Below, in pieces: positions 56,345 through 64,000 of a stretch of 64,000 nucleotides of DNA (within the stretch, counting starts at the first letter, position 1; the number at the start of each line of letters is the position of its first letter). The notes beneath the pieces were generated by a model. It was not told the origin of the DNA and did no database searches. It saw nothing but the letters and a program-made list of their open reading frames with translations. Location of the stretch: contig NZ_CP150918.1 of NCBI RefSeq assembly GCF_039908635.1, positions 2,475,001 through 2,539,000 on the forward strand, given 5' to 3'. The DNA is from Pseudomonas purpurea. Lineage in GTDB: Bacteria > Pseudomonadota > Gammaproteobacteria > Pseudomonadales > Pseudomonadaceae. The position numbers and the translations under genes are program-made.

Positions 56345-58395
56345 GCTTTGTCCCCTTTGGCGAAGGGGCATTGTTCGATCAGCGGCGAGCCTTGGTTAAT
56401 GGCCGCCTCGATGGCTTGAACCTGGTCGCCGGCAGGAGCAACGATACTCACGTTCCCCTTGAGCCGGATGTTGGGTGCATCCAGGGTGATGCCACTGCTG
56501 TCGAGAAGGATTTTTCCAGCTGGCCCACGAATCAGAATGCTGTCGGTGCCCTGTAGCTGGTACTCGCGGGTGAGGGTACGCAAGGCCGTTTTGACCTCGA
56601 TGGATTGCACACCCTCGATCACGATTTTTTCGTTTTCGCCGACCGTCACAAAGTGGCTGGCGGTGATGTCCTCTTGCAGTGTGTTACCGACCTTGCGCAC
56701 TTCGTTGCGATCAATCGTGACGAAAACATCCTGGCGAATGTGCTCCTTGCGGTTACGACTGACAGTGTTGGTCTCGTCCTGGCCGATGGTTGTGATGCGG
56801 TCGCGCACGACGCCGATGGTCTGGTCATTACCGATAGAGACCGTCTCATCATTGTTGACATGGATATTCTGGTCTTTCTGCGCGTGAACGTAGATCTCTT
56901 CCTGCCCGGCTTTGTCTTCAATCCGTAGTTCGTTGTAGCCACCGCCGCCCAGGCTGCTGTTGGTCTTGAACACGCTACGGGTTTTATGCGCCGGCAGCTC
57001 GTAAGGGACTGGCGTTACATTGTTCGGCACGCAACCAGTGATCAGCGGTTTGTCCGGGTCGCCTTCAAGGAAGGTGATGAACACTTCCATGCCGATGCGC
57101 GGGATGACCACCTGGCCGTAACCGGGGCCTGCCCAACTGGACGCCACGCGCACCCAGCAACTGCTTTGGTCGTCGTAGCGGCCGTCGCGGTCCCAGTGAA
57201 ACTGGACTTTGACCCGGCCGTGTTCGTCGCAATAGATTTCCTCGCCCTTGGGCCCGGTCACGATGGCGGTCTGGCTGGCCAGCACGGGTTTGCGCGGTGG
57301 CAGCGGTGGCCGGTAGAAAGTGGCCCAGGGGATGGCGTTGAACGTGTTGCGGTAACCCTGGACAAAGCCGTCCGAGACTTGCACGTCGCTGGTGATGGAC
57401 TCTTCGAGGACTTGCGGTTGCTTGCCTTCATGGCACACCTCGGTCAGCAGCCACAGGTCGTTCCACTCGGTGCGCGGGTGCTCGCCCAATTGCAGAAAGT
57501 GGCCGCAGACCAGAGTCGGCTGGTCGCTTTTACCGGCGACCTGGCGGTAGTCGGCGCGATGACGTTCCAGAGCGTGCTGGCTGAGCAACTTGCCCCGCTC
57601 GCGATCAATGAACTGGCCTGGGTAGTCGTAGTCTTCCAGGTCAGGCTGTTTGGCGTCCTTTTCCGGCTCGTAGTCAGACTCCAGCAGCATTCGCGGTTTC
57701 TTGAAGTCGTAATCGCGGCGGGTGGTGCGGCTGGTGCGTGCTTCCAGGCGCAGGTCGAACGCCTTGATCACCGGCTCGGTGGCGGCCATGCCGCTGTCCG
57801 GCTGGTAGGCGGTGGGACGGCCGAGTTTGGGGAACACGGTCTGGTCGTCGCCAAACACCAGCACATGCCCGGTGCGGCTGTGCTGAAAGTGGTAGTGGAT
57901 ACCTTCTTCCTCGCACAGGCGCTGGATGAATTGCAGGTCCGATTCGTCGTACTGCACGCAGTAGTCGCGCGAGGGCAGCGCGGTACTCAGCGCAAACCGA
58001 TAGGCATTGCCCAGGAGGCCGTGCTCTTCGAGGATCTGCGCAATGATGCGGTTGACCGGCAACTGCTGAAAAATACGTTGGTTGTGGCGTTGGCTCAAAT
58101 AGGCGAGTTGCGGCCTCAGCGTCACGCTGTAGCGGGTCAGGCGTTTGCCGCTGGCCCCTTGGGCGACTCGGTAGACTTGCCCGTGAATGCCGCTGTCGGT
58201 GTCGTTGAAGGCCAGAAAGGCTTGCTTGTGCAGCAGGCTTTCGAGGTCCAGGTCCGGGCGTTCGCTGACCAGTTCCACTTCGAAGGCAAACGGCGTGCTG
58301 AGCGCCTCCTTGCCGGTAAAGGAGAGCACTTGAAGGTCATGCGCAAGGTTGTCGATAGACAGGCTGAAATGCGTCTGGTGGGCAGGGCTGAACAT
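56341..58395 (-). CDS. VgrG, T6SS spike protein (TssI)
   Basis: 684 aa. The gp27-like part opens with SLSIDNLAHDLQVLSF and contains RDYCVQYDESDLQFIQRLCEEEGIHYHF (shown here in pieces). The gp5 OB domain is HGRVKVQFHWDRDG...SSCWVRVA with GMEVFITFLEGDPDKPLITG. The needle of short repeats (NDQTIGV, RDRITTIGQ) follows, and a C-terminal tail of about 60 residues could bind the adaptor. No extra enzymatic domain is seen. Second gene of the island after hcp. Confidence 0.97.
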   Translation of the reverse strand: MFSPAHQTHFSLSIDNLAHDLQVLSFTGKEALSTPFAFEVELVSERPDLDLESLLHKQAFLAFNDTDSGIHGQVYRVAQGASGKRLTRYSVTLRPQLAYLSQRHNQRIFQQLPVNRIIAQILEEHGLLGNAYRFALSTALPSRDYCVQYDESDLQFIQRLCEEEGIHYHFQHSRTGHVLVFGDDQTVFPKLGRPTAYQPDSGMAATEPVIKAFDLRLEARTSRTTRRDYDFKKPRMLLESDYEPEKDAKQPDLEDYDYPGQFIDRERGKLLSQHALERHRADYRQVAGKSDQPTLVCGHFLQLGEHPRTEWNDLWLLTEVCHEGKQPQVLEESITSDVQVSDGFVQGYRNTFNAIPWATFYRPPLPPRKPVLASQTAIVTGPKGEEIYCDEHGRVKVQFHWDRDGRYDDQSSCWVRVASSWAGPGYGQVVIPRIGMEVFITFLEGDPDKPLITGCVPNNVTPVPYELPAHKTRSVFKTNSSLGGGGYNELRIEDKAGQEEIYVHAQKDQNIHVNNDETVSIGNDQTIGVVRDRITTIGQDETNTVSRNRKEHIRQDVFVTIDRNEVRKVGNTLQEDITASHFVTVGENEKIVIEGVQSIEVKTALRTLTREYQLQGTDSILIRGPAGKILLDSSGITLDAPNIRLKGNVSIVAPAGDQVQAIEAAINQGSPLIEQCPFAKGDKA

Positions 58396-58467
58396 CCATT
58401 GTTCCTCAAGCGCCGAAGTGACATCGACCAGCAGAGCTGGCCGATGTGTTGTAACGGTCGGCCAGAC

Positions 58468-58986
58468 TTAGCCAGCGACCGGGGAACGCCAGTCATCGGA
58501 ACCCGAAGTACCGGATACTTCGTGGGTCCAGGTGATTTTGCGGTAGGTGAAGTGCACGTCTTCCAAGTGGGTGAAGTGCGAGTTCGCCGGGTCCTGGCAG
58601 TTGTGCATGTAGTCCTTGATGTCCACGATGATCGCGTCTTCAAGTTTGGTGGTGTAGTAGTGCTCCTGGGTGCCGGCAGCGGAGGTGCGGTACCACTTGA
58701 TTTCGATAGTGGTCATGCGCTCGCCCGAGGTCAGGGCAGCCAGCAGCAGTGGGGAAGCCTTGTCGAAGACTTTGGTGATAACCACGGGTTTGTGAACGCG
58801 TTGGCCGGTGGGTTGGCCGGATTGCGGGTCACGCGGGATGATGACTTCGTGGCTGAAACCCTGAACCATGACCTGGTCTTCGTGACCTTCCTGGTAGGTG
58901 TTGCCAACGGAGTCAGCGGTGAAGGCGCCGGCGGTGATCAGGCCTTGTTTTTCGCCGGTGACGGACATATACGCTGGTGTTGCCAT
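58468..58986 (-). CDS. Hcp, T6SS tube protein (TssD)
   Basis: 172 aa. The standard Hcp pattern MATPAYMSVTGEKQGLI, VQGFSHEVIIPRD, HKPVVITKVFDKASPLLL, then IKWYRT and TYRKITWTHEVSGTSGSDDW near the end. It builds the hexameric tube ring. ATG 58986 with GAGAG in front. First gene of the island; the control region upstream has sigma-54 features. No tss structural genes are in the window, so the machine is encoded elsewhere. Confidence 0.97.
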   Translation of the reverse strand: MATPAYMSVTGEKQGLITAGAFTADSVGNTYQEGHEDQVMVQGFSHEVIIPRDPQSGQPTGQRVHKPVVITKVFDKASPLLLAALTSGERMTTIEIKWYRTSAAGTQEHYYTTKLEDAIIVDIKDYMHNCQDPANSHFTHLEDVHFTYRKITWTHEVSGTSGSDDWRSPVAG

Positions 58987-59055
58987 GGATGCTCTCCTTG
59001 CTGACATAAATGAGATAGCCCGGGGGCGAAATCGCCCGGTGGGTGATCTTTATGT

Positions 59056-59071
59056 ATCAAGGTTTGTGCCA
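59056..59071 (-). promoter_or_regulatory. Sigma-54 (-24/-12) promoter candidate of hcp
   Basis: On the minus strand TGGCACA-AACC-TTGAT. The consensus is TGGCACG-N4-TTGCW: the -24 GG and the spacing are exact; the -12 box has GA in place of GC. The transcript would start about 60 nt before the hcp ATG. Confidence 0.6.
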
Positions 59072-59091
59072 TGTATTAAAAATACTATTTA

Positions 59092-59104
59092 AATCAAATA
59101 GTTA
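59092..59104 (+). promoter_or_regulatory. IHF binding site candidate
   Basis: AATCAA-ATAG-TTA fits the consensus WATCAA-N4-TTR fully and lies in AT-rich DNA between the -24 box and the inverted repeats, where IHF bends DNA at sigma-54 promoters. Confidence 0.6.
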
Positions 59105-59158
59105 TGCGTCAAAGGCGTAAGAATTTGCCTTGTTGCGCGTAGGAAAGGTCGCCAAAGT

Positions 59159-59278
59159 GCGCAAGAAGTTGCGCAGTACTGCGCAAGAAGTTGCGCACTC
59201 GGCTACAGGTCAGGTGGGCCGTGGGCTGTAGGGGATTTACGAGCGGGTTTCTGGAAACAAGTGCGCAAGAAGTTGCGC
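59159..59278. repeat. Three identical inverted repeats, enhancer (UAS) candidates
   Basis: GCGCAAGAAGTTGCGC occurs at 59159-59174, 59181-59196 and 59263-59278. Each has 6-bp perfect arms (GCGCAA/TTGCGC) and a 4-base centre. The first two are 22 bp apart (two helical turns). A weaker fourth copy may be GCGTAAGAATTTGCCT at 59115-59130. They lie roughly 110-230 bp upstream of the predicted transcription start. Confidence 0.8.
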
Positions 59279-59368
59279 AGTTGTGTTTTTCTGTCTGGAC
59301 CAGGAAAGGCCCCGCCCTGGTTGGCCTCGACCCGTGCGTTTGAGTGCCTTTGGCGGCGTCGGTTCGGA

Positions 59369-59587
59369 TCAGCGGCCGGGTGGGCTGTCGAGTGTTTCCA
59401 GCAGGTCGTCGAGGCGATCCCGAAGCTTCGGGGTCTTCGATAACACGATGACTTGTGTGGCGGCATCGACTTCGACGATGTAGAGGCTGTCGCCCACATC
59501 AACGCCGAGCTCCTGGAGCGCTGCATCCGGAATGCGGATGACTCCGTCCCCATTCCAGTCTTCGATGGTGACTTTCAAGCTGTTCAT
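59369..59587 (-). CDS. AbrB/MazE-type DNA-binding protein (orphan antitoxin-like)
   Basis: 72 aa. The SpoVT/AbrB fold appears as VTIEDWNGDGVIRIPDAALQELGVDVGDSL (pieces) with the swapped-hairpin motif NGDGVIRIPDAAL. The C-terminal tail is helical. Start: ATG 59587, nine bases after AGGA; the upstream ATG 59593 is too near. No toxin gene of MazF/PemK or PIN type is adjacent on either side, so it is a lone regulator or an orphan antitoxin. Confidence 0.8.
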   Translation of the reverse strand: MNSLKVTIEDWNGDGVIRIPDAALQELGVDVGDSLYIVEVDAATQVIVLSKTPKLRDRLDDLLETLDSPPGR

Positions 59588-59864
59588 GGTCATCTTTCCT
59601 GTGGTGCTTTTTAAGTACAGGGTATCGGCCGGGGCAGGGTACCAGACACGCACAATTCGTCCGACAATGGCGTTGAAGATCTACAGTGATTCTGACCCAT
59701 GCCGGTCCCATCCGGTCGAGGGTCGGGCCGGGGACTTCATGCGATTGCCTGATAACAAATACCGCTTGTCGTGACGCGTAGCCATTTCGAGCGTCTTTAC
59801 CTTGGACAAATGACACTATGCCGCCCGTGCCGGCGTTTAGCCTATTGGAAAAAGGAGATCTTTA

Positions 59865-61061
59865 ATGATCATCAAACCGCGTGTACGTGGCTTCATCTGC
59901 GTGACAACTCACCCGGTTGGCTGTGAAGCCAACGTCAAGCAACAGATTGACTACGTGACCGAACAAGGCCCTGTCACTGACGGGCCGAAGAACGTTCTGG
60001 TGATCGGCGCATCGACCGGCTACGGCCTGGCCGCGCGCATCAGCGCAGCGTTTGGCAGCGGCGCCAATACGCTGGGCGTGTTCTTTGAACGTGAAAGCGC
60101 CGAAGGCAAACTCGGCACGGCCGGCTGGTACAACAGCGCCGCCTTTCACACATTCGCCGAGGCCAAGGGCCTGTATGCCAAGAGCATCAACGGCGATGCG
60201 TTCTCCGACGAAGTCAAACGCCTGACCATTGAAACCATCAAGCGTGACATGGGCAAAGTCGACCTGGTGGTCTACAGCCTCGCAGCCCCGCGACGCACCC
60301 ACCCTAAAACCGGTGAAGTGTTCAGCTCGACACTCAAGCCATTGGGCAAGTCGATCGAAATGCGTGGCCTGGATACCGACAAGGAAGTGGTCAAGGTCAC
60401 GACCCTGGAGCCTGCCACTCAGAGCGAAATTGACGGCACTGTCGCGGTAATGGGTGGCGAAGACTGGCAAATGTGGATCGACGCACTGCTTGAAGCCGAC
60501 GTGTTGGCCGAAGGCGCCAAAACGACCGCGTTCACCTACCTGGGCGAGAAACTGACCCACGACATCTACTGGAACGGCTCCATTGGCGCAGCCAAGAAGG
60601 ACCTGGACCAGAAAGTCCTGAACATTCGTGATCAACTGGCCACGCTGGGCGGTGATGCACGTGTGTCGGTACTCAAGGCCGTGGTGACCCAGGCCAGCTC
60701 CGCGATCCCGGTCATGCCGCTGTATCTGTCGCTGCTGTTCAAAATCATGAAAGAGCAAGGCACCCACGAAGGTTGCATCGAGCAGGTGTACGGTTTGTTC
60801 AAGGACAGCCTGTACTCGTCGTCGCCAGTGATCGATGCCGAGGGCCGCTTGCGCGCCGACTACAAGGAACTGCAACCGGAAGTTCAAGAGCGCGTGCAGG
60901 AGTTCTGGAATCAGGTCAGCAACGAAAACCTCTACGAACTCACCGACTTTGTCGGTTACAAGACCGAGTTCCTGCGTCTTTTCGGGTTTGAAATTCCAGG
61001 CGTGGACTACGAGGCCGACGTTGAGCCGAATGTGCGGATCACCAACCTGATCCAGGCGTGA
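59865..61061 (+). CDS. fabV: FabV, enoyl-ACP reductase (trans-2-enoyl-CoA reductase)
   Basis: 398 aa. NADH-dependent last step of the fatty acid elongation cycle. The catalytic Y-x8-K is seen as [10 protein letters not shown] with Y235 and K244; the cofactor motif GASTGYGLA is near residue 48. FabV is the triclosan-insensitive enoyl reductase of Pseudomonas. ATG 59865 follows AAAGGAG. Divergent from the AbrB-like gene with about 277 bp between. Confidence 0.97.
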   Translation: MIIKPRVRGFICVTTHPVGCEANVKQQIDYVTEQGPVTDGPKNVLVIGASTGYGLAARISAAFGSGANTLGVFFERESAEGKLGTAGWYNSAAFHTFAEAKGLYAKSINGDAFSDEVKRLTIETIKRDMGKVDLVVYSLAAPRRTHPKTGEVFSSTLKPLGKSIEMRGLDTDKEVVKVTTLEPATQSEIDGTVAVMGGEDWQMWIDALLEADVLAEGAKTTAFTYLGEKLTHDIYWNGSIGAAKKDLDQKVLNIRDQLATLGGDARVSVLKAVVTQASSAIPVMPLYLSLLFKIMKEQGTHEGCIEQVYGLFKDSLYSSSPVIDAEGRLRADYKELQPEVQERVQEFWNQVSNENLYELTDFVGYKTEFLRLFGFEIPGVDYEADVEPNVRITNLIQA

Positions 61062-61116
61062 TAACGCGCCAGGGGCAGGGCCTGTGACGGCGCAGACTCA
61101 AAGAAAGGAATCACCG

Positions 61117-61575
61117 ATGCGCGAACGCAAGTCAGCAAGACTGCTCGTCGTCAGCCCGGCCCGCAAGGTGCTGCTGTTCCGCTTCCTGCACAAGGATGGA
61201 GCCCTTGCCGGGCACGACTATTGGGCCACGCCCGGTGGCGGCCTCGAAGACGGTGAAACGTTTGAGGTCGCTGCTGTTCGTGAGTTGCTTGAAGAAACAG
61301 GCATTCAGGTTCATGCGGTGGGTACATCTGTCGCTGAACGGGTGTTCCCGATGATGCTGCCCAGCGGTGAAATGGTCAGGTCCGTCGAGCGGTATTTTGT
61401 CGTACGTGCCGCCGATGAACGGCTTTCAAACAGTGGCTGGACGGCGAGCGAAGTCCAGGTCATGGCCGATCATCAGTGGTGGTCTGAATCAGACCTGCGG
61501 CAGACTCGGGACGTGGTATGGCCCGAAAACCTGATTGACATGCTGGAACGCGCCGCAGCTTTCCAGCGAGATTAG
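61117..61575 (+). CDS. NUDIX hydrolase
   Basis: 152 aa. The Nudix box runs from about residue 40 to 62: G-GLEDGE-x7-RELLEETGI, fully matching GX5EX7REUXEEXGU. Substrate unknown (nucleoside diphosphate derivative). ATG 61117 after AAAGGAA; the frame opens at 61084. Downstream of fabV by 55 bp on the same strand, possibly co-transcribed. Confidence 0.92.
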   Translation: MRERKSARLLVVSPARKVLLFRFLHKDGALAGHDYWATPGGGLEDGETFEVAAVRELLEETGIQVHAVGTSVAERVFPMMLPSGEMVRSVERYFVVRAADERLSNSGWTASEVQVMADHQWWSESDLRQTRDVVWPENLIDMLERAAAFQRD

Positions 61576-61903
61576 TCGACCCCGCCATCCGGCCACTCCT
61601 GTGTGGCTGGGTGACGACTCACTCAAGTATTTTCAGATTTCCTGCCGGGCGTTGCGGCAGGCCTCATGCCAGTTGTCGCTTGGCTGGGCGCCTGACGGAT
61701 ACCAGTAAAAACCACACTCCAGTCCACCGTCATCCTCGGTATGCCATTCTCTGGATTCCGGACGAAGCCGTGAACGTGTTGCGCCAGGCACGGGCCTTTC
61801 TGTGCTGCCTATACTCACATCAGCGTGGTCGTCAGCGCAGGGTGTCGGGTTCGCCGGGCGTTGGCCTGGACTGCGGTCGAATCTCTTTCGGGGGGCTGCG
61901 ATC
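61576..61903. other. Intergenic region, NUDIX to lipoprotein
   Basis: 328 bp. The only candidate gene is the short minus-strand frame at 61633. No clear terminator or operator is seen. Confidence 0.5.
61633..61818 (-). CDS. Possible small protein, 61 aa
   Basis: The second half (DDGGLECGFYWYPSG, QPSDNWHEACRNARQEI) has balanced, protein-like composition, while the first part looks less so. No good ribosome site at ATG 61818. Either a small real gene or the end of a decayed one. Confidence 0.35.
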   Translation of the reverse strand: MSIGSTERPVPGATRSRLRPESREWHTEDDGGLECGFYWYPSGAQPSDNWHEACRNARQEI

Positions 61904-62977
61904 TTGCGCCAGCGTTCCTTGATCGTTGCCTTGTTGGTGGTGTTGGCGGGATGCGCCAGCCCTCATCACACCCTCGAAAAAACCGCGCCAGTGGTGGTGT
62001 CCCCAAGCACCTGGCGGCAGGTTGACCGGGAAATCGTCACGGCCTCGCACTCTGCAACCAGCCAGGCAAAGGAGTATGCACACGGCACCATGGAGTACTG
62101 GCGCACCCGAGTCTTTGAACAGACTGAAGAGCGCTTCATTCCGTGGTTCAGCAGTTACTGGACTCAGGAGTGGCTGGAAATCAAGGTGAGCTGGTACGCG
62201 CTGAGCGCTTCGGGTGAGAGTGACCGGTCGGCGACGCGTTTGGCGGCTTACTTGCAGGAGCAGTACAACGACCGTGTACTGGCACCCGTCGCCGTTGAGA
62301 TAGACCCGGACGCGATCATGGCACAGACGACGGAGTTCTATGTCCAGTTGCTGGGCAAGCAGTTGCAGGATATCGCTCAGCGCTACCGACTCCCGGCGGA
62401 TCAATTCAATCGGCGACTCAATGACGTTCCAGCGATTGCACTGGCGCCACCTCCCACCTACAACGCTTCGCTCTATCAGCTCGTTCATGCCGAGCCGCTG
62501 GCCAAACTGCCGGCCTATCAGGCGCTGATGGCGCGGATACTGGTGTCTGCGGGCGGTACGGAGGTCGGCGCATCGCAGGCCGCGATCTCATCCGTGGCGA
62601 AACGCACCAGCGAAAAGCTTGAGGCACAGTTTGCCACCCGAGGCATCGGAGGGGCGATTGCGGCTGCGGTGGGTCGGGTCGCCGGCCTGGTCATTTCCGT
62701 GGGCATGGCGGGCGTGCGCGCCATTACCCATGAGAGCGAGCGGCCGGACATGGAAGCCCAGCTTCGCCAGAACCTGAGTGCAGCCTTCGACCAGGCGTGG
62801 CTGGCCATGCTGCAGAACCGGGCCACGGGCGTGATGGCCGGGGTCAATTATCTGGCCGGGCAGGTTGAAGGTCATTTCGCCGAACCACCACCGTCGGCAC
62901 CACTTGAGACACCTGTACCAGAAGAGTCGCCGCACCCGGACGCAGAGATGTCTGGCGAATACTGGCGTTCTTGGTGA
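61904..62977 (+). CDS. Hypothetical lipoprotein, 357 aa
   Basis: Start TTG 61904 (LRQRSLIVALLVVLAGCAS) gives a good signal with lipobox VLAGC; an upstream frame to 61802 has no signal character. The mature part is mostly helical, with a glycine-rich hydrophobic segment (GIGGAIAAAVGRVAGLVISVGMAGVRA in pieces) near residue 245, which could insert in a membrane. The Pro-rich tail ends the protein. No family recognised. Confidence 0.75.
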   Translation: MRQRSLIVALLVVLAGCASPHHTLEKTAPVVVSPSTWRQVDREIVTASHSATSQAKEYAHGTMEYWRTRVFEQTEERFIPWFSSYWTQEWLEIKVSWYALSASGESDRSATRLAAYLQEQYNDRVLAPVAVEIDPDAIMAQTTEFYVQLLGKQLQDIAQRYRLPADQFNRRLNDVPAIALAPPPTYNASLYQLVHAEPLAKLPAYQALMARILVSAGGTEVGASQAAISSVAKRTSEKLEAQFATRGIGGAIAAAVGRVAGLVISVGMAGVRAITHESERPDMEAQLRQNLSAAFDQAWLAMLQNRATGVMAGVNYLAGQVEGHFAEPPPSAPLETPVPEESPHPDAEMSGEYWRSW

Positions 62978-63035
62978 CGCCTGTGGCCGGTCGCCAGAGC
63001 CAGGACCTGGCGATGGGCCGTTCATGCCGAACGTG

Positions 63036-64000
63036 TCAGCTGACCACCTGATAGCAAGGCACATACGCGGCGCCACCCGGCAGCTTCATGCGGTGCTGCG
63101 CGACGAACGCTTGCAGCAAACGATCCAGCGGTTGCATGACCGCGACGTCGCCCTTGATCTGGTATGGACCGTGTTTTTCGATCAGACGGATGCCCTTGTC
63201 TTTCACGTTGCCGGCCACGATGCCGGAAAACGCGCGCCGCAGATTGGCGGCCAGTTCATGTGCCGGCAGCTCGCGGCTCAGTTGCAGGTCGGCCATGTTG
63301 GTGTGGGTAGGGTCGAACGGACGCTGGAAGCCTTCGTCGATCTTCAGCAGCCAGTTGAAGTGGAAGGCGTCGTTACGTTCGCGACGGAACTGTTTGACGG
63401 TCTTCAGGCCAGCGGTCATTTGCCGTGCCACTTCAGCCGGGTTGTCGATGATGATCTGGTACTGGCTCTGCGCGGCTTCGCCCAGGGTTGCGCCGACGAA
63501 CGCGTGTAACTGCTCCAGGTACGGCGCTGCGCTTTTCGGCCCGGTGAGCACGACGGGGAAGGGCAGGTCCTGGTTGTCCGGGTGCATCAAGATGCCCAGC
63601 AGGTACAGGAACTCTTCGGCGGTGCCGGCGCCTCCGGGGAAAATGATGATGCCGTGACCGACGCGCACGAAGGCTTCCAGGCGTTTTTCGATGTCGGGCA
63701 TGATCACCAGTTCATTGACGATCGGGTTCGGTGCTTCGGCCGCGATAATGCCCGGCTCCGTCAGGCCCAGGTAGCGACCGGTGGTGATCCGTTGCTTGGC
63801 GTGGGAAATGGTGGCGCCCTTCATCGGCCCTTTCATCACGCCAGGCCCGCAACCAGTGCAGACGTCGAGGCTGCGCAGGCCCAGTTCGTGGCCGACTTTC
63901 TTGGTGTACTGGTATTCCTCGGTGCTGATCGAGTGACCGCCCCAGCACACCACCATTTTCGGCTCCACGCCGGGACGCAGGGTGCGGGCGTTGCGCAGCA
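63036..64000 (-). CDS. ppnN: Nucleotide 5'-monophosphate nucleosidase PpnN-like (LOG family), N-terminus outside window
   Basis: The C-terminal about 320 residues. [19 protein letters not shown] matches the start of the LOG-type domain in E. coli PpnN/Ygd[14 protein letters not shown] and [16 protein letters not shown] are the LOG phosphoribohydrolase motifs (PGGxGTxxE). The frame is open leftwards beyond the ATG at 63968 (LRPGVEPK precedes it), so this ATG is internal and the real start is beyond base 64000. It hydrolyses purine monophosphates to base and ribose-5-phosphate; E. coli PpnN binds (p)ppGpp. Confidence 0.9.
   Translation of the reverse strand, partial: LRNARTLRPGVEPKMVVCWGGHSISTEEYQYTKKVGHELGLRSLDVCTGCGPGVMKGPMKGATISHAKQRITTGRYLGLTEPGIIAAEAPNPIVNELVIMPDIEKRLEAFVRVGHGIIIFPGGAGTAEEFLYLLGILMHPDNQDLPFPVVLTGPKSAAPYLEQLHAFVGATLGEAAQSQYQIIIDNPAEVARQMTAGLKTVKQFRRERNDAFHFNWLLKIDEGFQRPFDPTHTNMADLQLSRELPAHELAANLRRAFSGIVAGNVKDKGIRLIEKHGPYQIKGDVAVMQPLDRLLQAFVAQHRMKLPGGAAYVPCYQVVS

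Larger units (their letters stand above)
58987..59368. other. Control region of the hcp operon
   Basis: 382 bp without a gene. From the gene outward it holds a sigma-54-type promoter, an IHF consensus site in AT-rich DNA, and three identical inverted repeats, each listed separately. Confidence 0.65.

Noticed and set aside
56986..59004. 672-aa plus-strand frame opposite vgrG and hcp
   Set aside because: Antisense shadow crossing two genes.
59159..59278. Repeats before hcp as a small CRISPR array
   Set aside because: Only three 16-bp palindromes with spacers of 6 and 66 bp and no cas genes; promoter position explains them better.

Overview
The window is a Pseudomonas chromosome, most likely P. 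fluorescens group. The evidence is the 23S/5S sequence, a Pseudomonas-type REP pair, FabV, SelD/SelU, a bacterial metallothionein, and high GC with Pseudomonas codon use. It opens inside a 23S rRNA gene and closes inside a ppnN-like gene.

Layout. 1-1955: 3' part of 23S rRNA, 5S rRNA and the operon terminator. 2-11 kb: housekeeping and accessory genes: a zinc M14-type deacylase, a broken esterase, a DcrB-like protein, a DCC thiol oxidoreductase, a metallothionein, an AraC regulator, XapX, a quinone oxidoreductase, and a Tsx porin plus purine nucleoside permease operon with a PurR/LacI-type palindrome in front. 11.5-22.1 kb: one gene for a giant (about 3512 aa) autotransporter made of about 24 PATR-type repeats in nested higher-order modules. 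22-33 kb: selD-selU, a DUF318 permease, a histidine phosphatase, a GST, PhzF, LysE, a zinc-type HemB, an FAD monooxygenase and a DUF1615 lipoprotein. 33-38 kb: pqiA1-pqiA2-pqiB-pqiC envelope lipid-transport operon followed by DUF4349 and GNAT genes. 38-44 kb: CBS protein, DNA polymerase II, PAS-PAS-GGDEF diguanylate cyclase, molbindin, DUF502. 44-48.5 kb: Fur-box-preceded fecI-fecR-TonB receptor cell-surface signalling unit. 49-59 kb: an orphan type VI secretion (T6SS) island, transcribed leftwards: hcp, vgrG, DUF4123 adaptor, unknown 280-aa gene, PD-(D/E)XK-type effector, two tandem immunity paralogues, PAAR, a decayed Rhs fragment and AT-rich orphan genes. 59.3-64 kb: lone AbrB/MazE-like protein, FabV, NUDIX, lipoprotein, PpnN.

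Most interesting points. (1) Upstream of hcp there is a complete candidate sigma-54 control region: a -24/-12 element, a consensus IHF site and three identical 16-bp inverted repeats at enhancer distance. (2) The T6SS island carries a chimeric effector with two immunity paralogues that differ mostly in one segment. (3) Three minus-strand genes (pqiA1, the TonB receptor, the DUF4123 adaptor) each contain one extra C at the same octamer CGGCCCTG, and the Rhs remnant has the same kind of GGCC to GGCCC change. This is either a shared sequencing artefact or a real shared mutation pattern. (4) The autotransporter contains a 2181-bp super-repeat built from an A-A-B-B order of 258-bp units. (5) The HemB is of the cysteine-rich zinc type, unlike the Mg-type enzyme known in P. 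aeruginosa.

All product names come from reading motifs and from memory of families; no database search was run.
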